In this document: positions 43,146 to 54,346 of the stretch, piece after piece
Position numbering within the stretch: position 1 is the stretch's first letter
How the letters are laid out: each line of letters starts with the position of its first letter
From: Bedellia somnulentella
Lineage: Eukaryota > Arthropoda > Insecta > Lepidoptera > Bedelliidae
Reading direction: 5' to 3'
Assembly (NCBI GenBank): GCA_963576735.1
Contig: OY755171.1
Location: 12,586,001-12,650,000 of the forward strand
Length of the DNA: 64,000 bases
Position numbers and translations under genes: made by a program
The notes under the pieces: generated by a model
Database searches by the model: none
Told to the model about the DNA's origin: nothing
What the model saw: only the letters and a program-made list of their open reading frames with translations

Positions 43146-46033
43146 GGAGGAAAAGGGAAGATCTTCCGCCAGGCGGTGGTATGCCTGGGGACCGCGGTCC
43201 AACTGTATTAAGTTGGAACTTGTATATATTAGAAATTTTAGAAACTTCGATTGCGCGATGTAGGATTTATGTGGCAAGTCTTGATGACGAGTGTGACGTA
43301 TATCGCTTGGTTACGTGTTGCTGTGGAATGTGATTCTTCTTGCACTGTCCGCGTTTCTATGTAGTGCGCGTCATTGTATACTGATAGCGCGTCGCTACAC
43401 ATACATTAGCACAATAACTAAACAAGCAAATGTGCTCAATCGTTCGGGCCTTTTCAGACGTCGACTATTTCGTGTATATATGTAGTTTTAGAATGATGTA
43501 ACTAAATTTATAGATCTGGCTTTACTAATCATTTATCCTTAAACTTTTCTTTGATATGACCCTTTTTTTCGTCTCAACAAACCTATCTTACTTAGTTACT
43601 TACTGAGCTTACGTTACTAGTTGCAAATACTTTAAATCTGTAAAATCGTACCTTGCAATTATTTGTCCTTTCCATTTACCAAAATTAATAAAGATGTACT
43701 TTAAATATCTTATTTTTCTCCTGAATGAAATACTTGAAATAGGATCACAAACTTTGGCGCATGTTTTGTATACTAAACCAGCACGTAGTTTTACCCAACA
43801 TTTAATATGTATATTTATTATGATATATCGTATATGATTACACAAAAATACTCGTTGTTGACTCTCGTATTAAATAAATATCCGTATTTGTGAGTTAAAT
43901 AGCTGACAACATTACAGTTAATAACGCATTAACTTTAATATAACGAGCTCAGGCCGTAACCATCACACGTTAATGATTGTGAATCGTAGGGAGCCCTAAT
44001 AAGCAGACGACATAATATTAGCATCAAAACGGCTACAGCGAATATTGTGTACAACGAAACACAACACGGCGTGAAGCCGCACGCTCTTCCTGCAGCCGAG
44101 GGTCGGAAGCCACGATTAGCCTGCGTTTGAAGTCTTTATAGCCGGTCATTCCGCGTAATGTGCCGGCGAAATTCAAATTCAAAGAGGCTTTCACCAAATA
44201 CCTTCCTCTATATTACAATTAAATAGGAGATTCATTCTGCGAGACGCTGTCCTAAATTTTATATCAAGATATTAAATTCTCCCGCGAGATTTAAGATACG
44301 CTTTCTTACAACGTAAAACAGATGCTTAACTACCTATTTTGCGGTCTCGGTAAAATATTGCTGCCTTTTAAGTGACCAAACGCACACCGCTTCGCCTCAC
44401 TCACACAACAACCTTCCTTCTCTGAACGGAGATTCTCGGCGCTGTCCTGTATTTGATATTTTTATGGACCATCAATATTATCGAGAGTTATTGCCCGACA
44501 ATTTAAATATGAATGGGCTTGTGGCTTTTTCGCTTTACACGTAAAAATATATTTATATTAATAGCGTTATCTTTTCATCAAGATTTAAATATTATAACGG
44601 GAGGCATACATTAAAGTTTTATGAGTTGTAGAAAAGACATGAGAGTGCTGACAATTTCTTCTACCGCAGCAATAAAAATGAAATGGCCCCGAGCTGTTAA
44701 GCCAAAAGGGTCGCGAGTAAACGCTCCTCTGTACATTTTGATTGCTCTACTAGAATATACCCTCTTTGTCGTCTTAATATCATCCCTTATATAACCGGTC
44801 AACCTCAAAATTTTATTTTATTCCTTCTCTTTTTATGTTGTTTGTGCTTTATATTTCTTTATTATACAAAATAGCATACTTTTTTAATATTTAAAATTTT
44901 AGTAATATTTTATATTGTATAATGTTAATATAGCACTGCACAGTAAAAGGTAGCTAGGTCAGTAACTAAAAGTCCACATATGCCTCAATATCTTCTTATA
45001 ATGAATCTATATATTACATATTGCTACATTCTCAGGAATCTTCACACTTAACATAAAGATCCTAAAAATCCCTACAACAACCTCTCTTCTCTACTTAGGT
45101 TTTGATGAATATAGAACAAAAAACATGCATTTAAAAACTACACGTGTTATGCGACCTACGAATATAGGTAGGATGCGTCCAGTCACCACTAACTTTACTC
45201 AGCGTTTTATTCACGTTCACTACCATAAATGTCTTTTGTGATACCCGTAACATAATTTCAGTGAGAATGAGTATGTCACGGTTTAACATACTGTCAGTTT
45301 TTTTATGATCAAGAGAGGACGTCTCATAGAAAATCGTGGCATCGCCACGCTCTCTCATGTCTCATGCTTTGGCTATGGCTGTTCTTCTATGCCTTAACAG
45401 CGCTAATAATTTTATGTATACTTAAAAATTCTTAAAGGACTCAAACAAACAAGTAGTAAGGTTCTCAGAAGCTTATAAACTTCAGGACCATTAAAACTAA
45501 AGGCAAGGTAATGTATTTTAAGAAAAAGTCAGTGAATAAGAATAAAGCGTTGAGTATTACAATAACAGCAAAGGAGCTAACTGAACGCAGACGAGGTTCC
45601 GCGATACAATAGCAAGCGATATTCTCACAAAATTGAACAAAGCGTAATCCATTTTATATTAAACTCTATGTGGAATGGTTCCACGCAGCAAAAGGAGGTT
45701 TCGAAGCGTGCAATGATTTTCTCATGTCCTTTGGGGCAACAAGTTGATGAAATATTTGTTCAATCGCGTGTGTAACATAGTTTCATTTATTTCACTTCAG
45801 CCCGGTCAGTCAACCGAAATAACAATAGCGCGGCGGATGTGAATCAGCAGTAAATTTTCATGAAAATATATGTTCCATTCTTTGATGTGAATTTAATTTT
45901 CACTTAGTGTTGCAACTATAATCAACCGCTATTTTCTACATTGTCTCTGAAATTATTATATAGAATTTTTACGGTTGATAATTTGACAATTTCAATTGAA
46001 AGGCGATACTTTACTTTTCCACATAATAAATAC
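43146..46033. other. Long unassigned stretch
   Basis: The longest block free of recognised repeats (2.9 kb). GC-richer patches lie at 43146-43400, 43930-44170, 44340-44450 and 44630-44760. The last holds a 65-codon minus frame (44611-44808) with protein-like text (TRDPFGLTARGHFIFIAAVEE) but no family I know. These patches are candidates for conserved non-coding DNA or missed small exons. Confidence 0.35.
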
Positions 46034-46321
46034 AACTGTGTTAGCTCAGTGGGATGAATAAGTGCCGACCATGCAGAGAGGCATAAACTTGAACCCCGAC
46101 ACCAATATCCTTACTCTAAAGGCATACGTGTGTTTATTTATCATGGTTATTAACGGTGGGGGGAAACATCATCGTGAGGTGAATTAAGTTGTACTTAATG
46201 ATGTATCAATGTACTCATACAAAACGGCAATAGGCCGGCCCTCATCACTTAAGTACACTCTTATGCTCAGAAGTATAAGTACCTCTACCATCCCTTTGGA
46301 ATTATACGGCGTGAACATTTT
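46034..46321 (+). mobile_element. SINE-A, diverged
   Basis: Head GTGTTAGCTCAGTGGGATG, body GTACTTAATGATGTATC, end ACGGCGTGAACATTTTGAG. Several deletions. Confidence 0.8.
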
Positions 46322-46620
46322 GAGTCTTGAGTTTGAATTTGAATGTGAGTCAAGTACGATCTTCAAAGCGTATTAAATAAGGTAGTTAATATAACAAAAC
46401 AATTGTGCTGTGTAGTAGAATTGCAAAACTAATTATGAATTTCAAACATCAAGCATTCTATCCTTATAATAAATTTAGATTACAAATTAACCGTTAAAAA
46501 AAATCGTTGTTGTAGCGAATTCGTCAAACTATTACAGTTTGCTCACGACCAAATACTTTTGCCTAATTACTAGTTTTATTTGTAGAATAAAACGACATAG
46601 CTCATATTTAATATAACAAT

Positions 46621-46751
46621 ACATACATACATATACTCACGGCTATAAATCCCTAGATGGGGTAGCCAGAGCTAAGGAATAAGAAATTCCTCAGCCACTT
46701 TTGGAAAGTCCAGTGGGGAAAAGATAGTAAAATAAAGGTTGTTGGTGATGG
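46621..46751 (-). mobile_element. SINE-B, 5'-truncated with clean TSD
   Basis: TTAATATAACAAT (13 bp) at 46608-46620 and 46752-46764. The element stops abruptly inside GGTGATGG, so truncation happened during insertion, as in LINE-driven reverse transcription. Confidence 0.95.
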
Positions 46752-46764
46752 TTAATATAACAAT

Positions 46765-48490
46765 GCCATGTATTAATTGGTATAATTAAAATTCATCAAT
46801 TATATTGTCCTAACAAAAGCACAAAATCAGTATCCATTTGAAATGTCTCATTCTGTTTAAAGGAGTAGGAGTTGGACGTTTCATTAATATTGAGTGACTT
46901 GATTGTGGACTGAGCCGTCATTAGTCAGCCGTACGACAGCGCATGATTGGGCCTTTTGTACGCATTGATGGAGCCGTAATATCCTGAATGAATCATTGTC
47001 TTACCATCGATACGCATGCCTGGCCGGCTACCGTCTTTAACTATGCAACATTACAAATTCATGAAATTTCGTTCGATATCATTTTGTCTACGACGAAGGC
47101 AACTACTACGAAGCTGAAAGTGTGTCGTAGCACAAAAGCTACGAAACGCAGAAGGGCCAACTAACTAACAGCAATAACTTGAACTTATTTAAAAATAATA
47201 ATTAAAACACATCAATTAGAACGCTGTTTGTTGAAACTGGTAGTCAGAACTTAGGGAGGATACAAAGCAAACATATGAACATAAAAAATCGTTGTTGTAG
47301 CGAATTCGTCGGCTTTGATGCGCACAAGCCCATTTATTTCGGCGGATGTTTTCTAGGGATATTATACCAATAAGGATTGGACCAACTTTGGAGTATATCC
47401 TGTCTATTAACAAAAGAATAATCCAATTCGTACAACTAAGTAAAACGAATACAATGCTCGTACATTACAAGTAGTGAAGGGTCTCTCAATATCCCTTGAT
47501 TTATATACTAATTAATGTTTTTTCAACTGTGTGTAAATACTAAAAAAAATAGGCGTCGAATTATAATCTCTTCCGTTTTTCGTTGTCTAACAACTACACC
47601 ATAATCAATCGCCTCAGCTGCCCTCGTTATTCTACCGCACAAATACGCATCATCATAACATTTAAATAAATTCCATACATAAATCCATTAAAATGGTTTA
47701 TCAACAAGTTTAAATAAATGGAGAGTGGAGGAGCGCCAACTCGGGCAGACTGCTCCGTCAACCTAATGACTCTCGACGCGAGGACTCTCGACGCCCTCTC
47801 TCCTGCATCGCTCATGCACATTTCAAGTGCGCACTGTTTATGCTCCAGTTAGACCACAACAATTCTATAATCTGCTTGCTATATGGATATCTTAGTTTGG
47901 ATGAACTTTTGCCGGGAAATTACGAGTTGAATGATTTCTTCTCGACTTTCGTGGTAAATAAGATATCATAAATTTTAGTATACATGATATGTAAGCTGGC
48001 CAATTTCTCTCGATCAAACTCAATAGACTATGCCAGGACAAATCATATTTGTATAAAATAAAAATAAGAATATAAGAATAATAGCTTCTATAGCAAACAT
48101 GATAGCCAGCCATGCTCGTAATATTTTATAATGTACGCCTGCCTACCCGTTTATATGTGTGTTATTGCAATTTCTTTCCAAAACTACCCAGTACACACTT
48201 GCTAGGCTTATTAGATTCAGATACTACGGCAAACTGTTTTACTATATTATCTCACATTTTGCCCCTTTTAATACAATCATACCGAAATTTCTCATGATTT
48301 ATATATTCCTAATTAACACACTGCATTTCCTTGTTTTAAAGCCGTATACAACGTGATGCAGCAGTTAGTTACTTAATCTGATTCAAGCAAGCTAGGCTCG
48401 TGTTTTATTCAATTAAGCTGACACAGATTCCATAACGAGGCAGTGTCCTAAGCCTATCAACGGTAACGAATTCAAAAGTGAAAATTCAAC
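46765..48490. other. Unassigned stretch with a 27-bp repeat and CTACGA patch
   Basis: No gene recognised. Holds the second copy (47284-47310) of a perfect 27-bp direct repeat whose first copy is at 46499-46525, and a CTACGA-rich patch at 47085-47155 like that at 1100-1262. 46900-47030 and 47720-47830 are GC-richer. Confidence 0.4.
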
Positions 48491-48590
48491 ACATACATCC
48501 ATATACATTATACTTACAGCTAAATATCCCAAAAAGGGTAGTCAGAGCTTCATAATCAGAAATTGCCTAACTACTCATTTTTGCCGGACT
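48491..48590 (-). mobile_element. SINE-B 3' part, diverged
   Basis: TACATCCATATACATTATAC, ACAGCTAAATATCCC and AAGGGTAGTCAGAGCTTC. Confidence 0.65.
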
Positions 48591-49134
48591 GGAAAGTTTG
48601 GTCCCAAATGGGGAGTCCTTTGCTCAACATGGGGACACCGCCGGAACTACGTAAAAAAAACAGTTGCAAGTATTTTAAAAATATTTGCTCGAAGAGTGAC
48701 TTCTATTGCATTGAATTTAGGCACGCATTTTAAAACCCCAGCATCTTTTTCTAATGTTAATGTATCTTTTTTCGAGTCATATTTTATAAACTTAATCAAA
48801 AAAGAAATGAAGATACAAGGAGACGTAATTTAATTAAGCCAGGCTTTAATTAATTTAAGCATTTCCTTCCTAAATTATGACGCTACGCTCAAGTTTATTT
48901 GCCAAGCCAGCGTATTTTAGATGTTTATACAATTTAAACTTTCGTGCTTAGAATCTTTTTCAAAAGTGATGAGGGTCTGGTACTCAAATTAATAAACCAC
49001 ACATATGTACCTCACCTCACGACTAACACCCCGTTATCGGTTAGTCAGAGAATTACTTTAAAATTAAGCAGAAAAGGGTCGGAAATAAATTACTATTTAT
49101 TTATATAGTAATTTGTACATTTATTGGAGCGAAG
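48591..49134. other. Unassigned stretch
   Basis: Nothing recognised. Confidence 0.3.
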
Positions 49135-49850
49135 CTCCATTTACCCCCGACTTTTGCATTTCGTTGTGATCGTACTCCTCCCAAACGGCTCAACTCAGAA
49201 CCCTGAAATTTTGCAGGTTGTCAAGGACTATGTCTAAATGGTTTATGTCAATTTTGATAAAAATCGGAGGAATAATCACCATTAAAAAATTATAATGTTA
49301 GTACCTATATGGAAAAATTACGTAAACAATGCCAGGGCGTGAAAATAGGGGTACGGTAGACTCGATCGAAACCTTACCTGAATAATAATACATAAAAAAA
49401 TAATGATTTTGAGTCGACAACATCTATCCGCAAAATTCGGATTGTCGAGTATTTTGCTAAATTTTAATGGTGCTGATTGCTGACAAACAAATCTTAGTCG
49501 CCATATTGACTGTCACCCGATGACATAAACGTTCCGTTTCATAATGTTTTTCAATCGTTTCGCAAAGGACAAGGAGGTTTCGATTGAGTCTACCATACTC
49601 CTTAACGAAATTATTATTATAGATATTATATACTTCAGTCTTTGACGTTTCTCGATAATATTGTTTTTGCCACTTTATGGAACTACATTGCAGTTTTATG
49701 TAGAATCAATCAAGCGTTTAGGTAAACCAACAAGTATATTGAAAGAATCATAACAAATTGCATAGCAACGCGTGATGAGATATTTGTAGAATAAATCGTT
49801 CAACGATAAGTAATATCTGAGAATCAGGCAATTGCTAGCTTCGCTCCTTT
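49135..49850. mobile_element. TIR-like element GGAGCGAAGCT, carrying a nested MITE
   Basis: GGAGCGAAGCT at 49135-49145 is inverted as AGCTTCGCTCC at 49840-49850. TTTATT borders both outer sides (a 6-bp duplication if real). The left part reads GTACTCCTCCCAAACGGCTC and GAAATTTTGCAGGTTGTC, like dispersed lepidopteran repeats. No transposase frame. Confidence 0.5.
49348..49601. mobile_element. 254-bp MITE with ~30-bp TIRs
   Basis: GGTAGACTCGATCGAAACC on the left matches, inverted, GGTTTCGATTGAGTCTACC on the right. About 24 of 30 terminal bases pair. No coding capacity. Target duplication not clear. Confidence 0.75.
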
Positions 49851-50284
49851 TATTGGCATCCGACGGTCCCATGCCAACCTAGTAATATATAATAATTAGG
49901 ACCACTACTAGTAGTATTAGTACTACTTACAGATCCACAATCATAACTTGGCCGGCGGCGACTCTGGTACTACTGTCGCCATTTTGAAATTTCGGCCTGT
50001 CATTGTCAGTTAGTTCTTAACTAAATAAAAATTATAGGGTGACCTACGTATATAATAAATTATCACTTTAATTAATATTTTTTTGTAGTGGAAACTTTTT
50101 TTCAAAAACAATTATTTTTATGATGTATCTTTGCTTATTGATAAACGCTTTTATTTCCAGTATTCAATATAAAAATTCATGAAAATTATTATTTATATTG
50201 TTAAATTTTATCTAAGTAGGCTAACACCGTCCGAAAAGTTGTGCGCGCATCGATAGTCATGCGGTGCGGGTTACGGGAAGTTTG

Positions 50285-50395
50285 GAAATGCTGCTGAATA
50301 AGATTTCACTTCGTATACACTGATGCGTGGGTTCTAATCCTAATGCGGGGATGTACCAATGTGTCATTTCTTAAGTCATAACTGTCTGACATATA
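50285..50395 (+). repeat. tRNA-like SINE remnant
   Basis: GTGGGTTCTAATCC is a B-box match preceded by TGCTGAATAAGATTTC. Continues GCGGGGATGTACCAATGTG. Same B-box text as the minus-strand remnant at 35668. Confidence 0.4.
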
Positions 50396-50414
50396 TATAA
50401 AAATACAAGGCAAA

Positions 50415-50769
50415 TACGACGTGATAGCTTAATGGGTAGAACATCGGTTAAGGTGCAAGCGACTCACTAGTCTTCAAATTCCGAATCGGGCCTACACCAA
50501 TTTGTCTTTTCTAAAGTCATATGTGTGGTTAATTTATCACGGTTGTTAACGGTGAGGAAACCCACATGGCTGAGTTGTACTTAGTCGTGTGACAGTGTAT
50601 TCGTGGAAAACGGCGATAGTCCTGCCCCCTATCACGTGAGTATACTGTTCATGCAAAGCGTGGTTACTCTGAACACCAGGTGACAAAGTCACGTGATGTT
50701 CAGAAGTATTAGTACCTCTGCCAAATCCTTTCGGGGATATTCGGCGTAAACGTTTATGTTATGTTATGT
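50415..50769 (+). mobile_element. SINE-A, full-length
   Basis: GACGTGATAGCTTAATGGGT to GTTATGTTATGTTATATG. Inserted inside the TIR element at 49927. Confidence 0.93.
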
Positions 50770-51034
50770 TATATGTAACAAGGTTGTTAACAGCAATAAA
50801 AAAGTGCCCATAAATTCACTGACCCAGCAAAATGAATGACCCAAACGATATCTGATGTTTAGAATTATTTTTTCTGTGCCACCTTTTTGGGGGATCTATG
50901 TGTGAATATGAAATGTAAAAGACAGTACACGACAAGGTAAGCCTCTAATTTACAGGATTATAAAAATGATTTTAAGTAGTTACCCACTTATTAACTCTGA
51001 GTGTCACAAATAACAAATCCTTGAGTATAAAATA

Positions 51035-51105
51035 ATGAAACAGCTTGCAGAAAAGTACAATTGGCAGTGTTATCGCTAAAAGCTTCCAGACAACATTTGG
51101 GAGGT
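51035..51105 (-). mobile_element. LINE 3' end fragment, decayed
   Basis: AGTACAATTGGCAGTGTTATC and GCTTCCAGACAACATTT match the LINE 3' end at 6159-6288. Confidence 0.5.
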
Positions 51106-51227
51106 AAGATCATCAAATTTAGGATACACAGTCATTCGGGTAGACATACCAGACAAGGGCAAAAATAAATAAATATAATTAGCTTACATTAACACGAACT
51201 TGTTTACTTACAATAATAGCTATTACA

Positions 51228-51477
51228 TACATATATACATATACTCAAGGCTGTAAATCCCTAGAAGGGGTAGCCCGAGCTAAGGAACTAGGAACTCCTC
51301 AGCCACTTTCAGAAAGTTGAGTGGGGTTAAGATGGTAAAATAAAGGTTATTGTTAATGGGTCTCCAACCGCTTCGCCCAAAAACCTCTTAAAAGCCCCAA
51401 TACCGTTACTCGCCTCTTACGTACACCCACCGGCAGAAATGGGGTAGTGCTATTTTAAGCCGACACTACACAGCAAC
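51228..51477 (-). mobile_element. SINE-B, full-length
   Basis: Flanks TAGCTATTA and TAGTTATTA (8 of 9) are a likely target duplication. The family is complete to GCCGACACTACACAGC. Confidence 0.92.
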
Positions 51478-51659
51478 TAGTTATTAATTAAATGAATATT
51501 ATATAAATTGTTTTATTTAGACATTTCAATACATAAATAAATTAGCCTGTATGATGTAAAATTATTTCCCTTATAATGGTTATTTTTTATTTGCTGGCAA
51601 TACTAATATCGATGACAGCGACAGCCCTTACCGGCCAAGAAAAGATTGTGGATCTGTAA

Positions 51660-52104
51660 CATCAATTATTCTGGTATGCGTTCTGCTTTGTTTGTTCTTT
51701 TTGTGTATAAAGATTTGTTTTATGATAAATTAGGTACAAGTACTAAGTAATATCGAAGTATTTGATCATTGGAATAGATGAAAATGAATATTTCAATTGG
51801 CAAAAAAGGTGCCAAAATGTAAAACAATAAAAAGGATTATGGATGTATAGATGAAAACAATAATTTTGTCATACCGTAAAAGGGAATGTTTCAGATATTT
51901 CCCCGTAATATGTATAAGTGTAACTTGTTTAATCAAAGTAGTTTATACAAATTAATTATGTATTGAACCGAGTTCCACAATTTTCCTAAGAGACAAAGTA
52001 TTTTTGTGCTAAATAATTAAAAGGCATGCACATGCGAAGCCAGACCAATGCACTAGTATGTTTCACATTCCTAATCACTCAACACCTCAGGTAATTATAG
52101 TAAA
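51660..52104. other. Unassigned stretch
   Basis: Nothing recognised. Confidence 0.3.
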
Positions 52105-52295
52105 CTTATGTTATGTTTACGGTAAAGAAAATCATCGTTTATTCATATAAAACGGTGATATGTCTGCCCCTATCACATAGATGCACTGTCCCTCCAAAAC
52201 ATGAGCACCAAAGTATGACAAAAAACGTCACATGATATTCCAAACTATTAGTACTACTCCCAACCCTTCAGAATATTACGTCGTGAACGTTACAC
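52105..52295 (+). mobile_element. SINE-A, 5'-truncated and diverged
   Basis: AAACGGTGATATGTCTGCCCC, TATCACATAGATGCACTGTC and TACGTCGTGAACGTTA in family order. Confidence 0.65.
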
Positions 52296-53140
52296 TAAGT
52301 TGAATTCTACTAGAAATTGCATTTCTTTAAGTGTAATCAAAACAGGATTAGTGTTTCAGCGAGTCAGCCTAGCATAACGTGGCTGACTAGCATAGCAATA
52401 AATAGCAATTTATGCGGCCACCGACCGACCGGCATCGTTATTAAATTACACTGGCTCGCTACTAATGTGCTGTAAATAGTTTACATAAACGATAAAGTAC
52501 ACTTTCAATTAAAAAATACATTATAGCATAACTATGACTATACATGAAATTGAATAAGGAGGCTATTAGTAAAGTAACCTGTGATATTAGTATAGGCTGA
52601 AATATTTGGTTTTGTAAAATACCTATATTTGGAACAATATTTTTTATTTCTACGATTTTGTGAATTCTATCCGTTTAAAGTTTAATTTGTAAGCTATTGT
52701 ATACATTAAAAAATTAGGAAGTCTAAAATAAAACAAGGATTCCACTTTACCAACATTTTATCAGAAATTCAGATCTATTCAATGAGGAAATGAATAATTT
52801 CGTGTTTCGAGCCAGTTTTCAGGAGAGTGCAGGCATTGTGCATGGAATGGCTTACTTTATTCTCGCATATAGCTGACGGCAATCTCCCAGGAATGTACTT
52901 GACCCGCGATAGCGGATGCAAAGCGTGGCAACAAAAGTTTGCAAAGAAAATACTACTTCGCCTGCCACATAGAACCGCCGCCGCCGCCGCCCGCCCGCCC
53001 AGCTACAATGCCGACTGAACGAGGCACGAGATGAGTTTCATTCTCACATGAACAATATTAACATATACCTTTCAGCTTATACTGTAGTACAAAAGTATTT
53101 TAAATTTTAAAATCTAGTTTTTATATAACTTCTTTAGTTT
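52296..53140. other. Unassigned stretch with a GC-rich patch
   Basis: 52800-53030 is GC-rich, with a (CCG)n run at 52975-52992, and contains a 63-codon plus frame (52827-53018, reading WLTLFSHIADGNLPGMYL). The patch lies ~650 bp from the P450 exon but does not resemble a P450. Coding status is doubtful. Confidence 0.3.
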
Positions 53141-53290
53141 TAACATACATTTACACACGCCATAAGTTCCCATTGGGATAGGCAGAGACTATCGACCGCC
53201 ACTTTGTACAATCCTGAAATCCTCTCTAGCTTCGTTTATATTCATCAATCTACTCATACATCCTCTTTTATTCTTAATTATTCATTTTTA
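53141..53290 (-). mobile_element. LINE-C 3' end
   Basis: ATACATTTACACACGCC, CCCATTGGGATAGGCAGAG and TCTCTAGCTTCG blocks. Confidence 0.75.
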
Positions 53291-53668
53291 CAATAACTTA
53301 ATATCTGGTTACTTCACTTACAAGCAATTATTTATTTATTATACAGTTTTTTCATTCATAATGCTGTAATCCATAGTTGTGGTCGGGCTAGGATCAAATA
53401 ATCTTTTAGTTTTCTTCTAAGTTTAATTTTCCCTAAATGACCTAGCCGATCTGGCCGATGATGATACTCTGGGTCGGAACCTCTGGTAGATTATTCTAAT
53501 TGTGTTGGATTATTTCTAGTGGTGGGCGGACATCTGCCGCAATCCGTGCCACTCGTAAGCGCCGGTTTCCTCGTAAACAACCTATCTAACGTTTTTTAGT
53601 ACAAATATGTATCCAGTTAAACAAGCCACAAAAGAAAAATACATGCTACCACAAAAAAAACAACTCAC
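53291..53668. other. Probable intron of the P450 gene
   Basis: Lies 3' of the exon on the minus strand. 53380-53580 is less AT-rich but gives no P450 reading. No next exon found. Confidence 0.35.
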
Positions 53669-53871
53669 ATTCATAATATCAGGCATAGAATTAAATCCCA
53701 GGAACTTCAAGATCTGCCAAAACGTGAAGTTGCTGGCGTCTTTCCCCTTGATATAGAGCTCGTTGGTCTCTTCCACGTGGGAGTTGGCTTTCATACCGAA
53801 GGCGCACGAGGCGATGACGTCATTGGCATATCTGGTCGTCAGGTCGCGGGTGTCCAGGTCTAGGTAGTTTG
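53669..53871 (-). CDS. Cytochrome P450 internal exon (CYP9-like)
   Basis: A 203-bp exon bounded by a TTTTCCAG acceptor (53872-53879 read on minus) and an AAT|GTGAGT donor (53668 downwards). It carries two leading bases of a split codon plus 67 full codons and ends in phase 0. Residues 13-27 read RYANDVIASCAFGMK, the conserved block before helix G of CYP3-clan insect P450s. It continues NSHVEETNELY (29-39) and FWQILKFLGF (50-59), the pattern of lepidopteran CYP9 proteins. P450s of this group are haem monooxygenases anchored in the endoplasmic reticulum and are often involved in detoxifying plant compounds. The haem-binding and I-helix exons are not in view. No stops or odd residues, so it could be a working gene with long introns or an isolated exon. 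The subfamily call is from memory of the family. Confidence 0.85.
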
Positions 53872-53892
53872 CTGGAAAATATATTGTGCCGA

Positions 53893-54120
53893 TTAGTGCT
53901 AGCTTAGAAGTTCATTACCCTAGCTATCGTAAGAGGCGACTAAGGGTATGAGGCTTTTTAAGTGGTTCTTGTGCGATGCGGTTGGAGACCCATCACCATC
54001 CACCATACTTTATTTCTAAACTAACTCTAACTTCAAAATGTGGCTGATGAGTTCCTAGTTCTAAAGCTCCGGCTGCCACTTTTTGGGATTTATGTCCGTG
54101 AGTAAATAGATAGATAATAG
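53893..54120 (+). mobile_element. SINE-B, GCCGTGTAG subtype, diverged
   Basis: GTGCTAGCTTAGAAGTTC, CGTAAGAGGCGACTAAGG, GGTTGGAGACCCATCACC and TCCGTGAGTAAATAGATAG. Sits in the P450 intron upstream of the exon. Confidence 0.85.
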
Positions 54121-54206
54121 TTGACGAATAATTTTAGTTTTTAAGCAAATCAGTTTAATTTATTGGACATCCACCGAACATGTTTTTAATCCAGCAAATC
54201 TTTCCA

Positions 54207-54346
54207 TTCTTGGGTTGTCTGGAAGAGATCGCTCTTAGTGATAAGACCGCCAGTTGTGCTTTGGCTTTTGTACCGATCTTTTTTTTCAATTGTTGTTTTT
54301 TTTGTGATGTGCAATAAAGAGTTTTTATTATTATTATTATATATAT
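54207..54346 (+). mobile_element. LINE 3' end with (TTA)n tail
   Basis: GTTGTCTGGAAGAGATCGCT, TAAGACCGCCAGTTGTGC and GTGCAATAAAGAGTTTTTAT, then TTATTATTATT. The best preserved of four copies. Confidence 0.82.

Larger units (their letters stand above)
49927..51659. mobile_element. TIR element TTACAGATCCACAATC with nested SINEs
   Basis: TTACAGATCCACAATC (49927-49942) is perfectly inverted at 51644-51659, and CTTGGCCGG follows inside on both ends. No transposase frame. Nested within are a tRNA-like remnant, a SINE-A, a LINE 3' fragment and a SINE-B, which explains much of the 1733-bp span. No target duplication visible, so superfamily unassigned. Confidence 0.6.

Noticed and set aside
52827..53018. 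63-codon plus frame near the P450 exon
   Set aside because: No P450 or other family motif. The Ala run comes from a (CCG)n repeat. Kept only as a note on a GC-rich patch.
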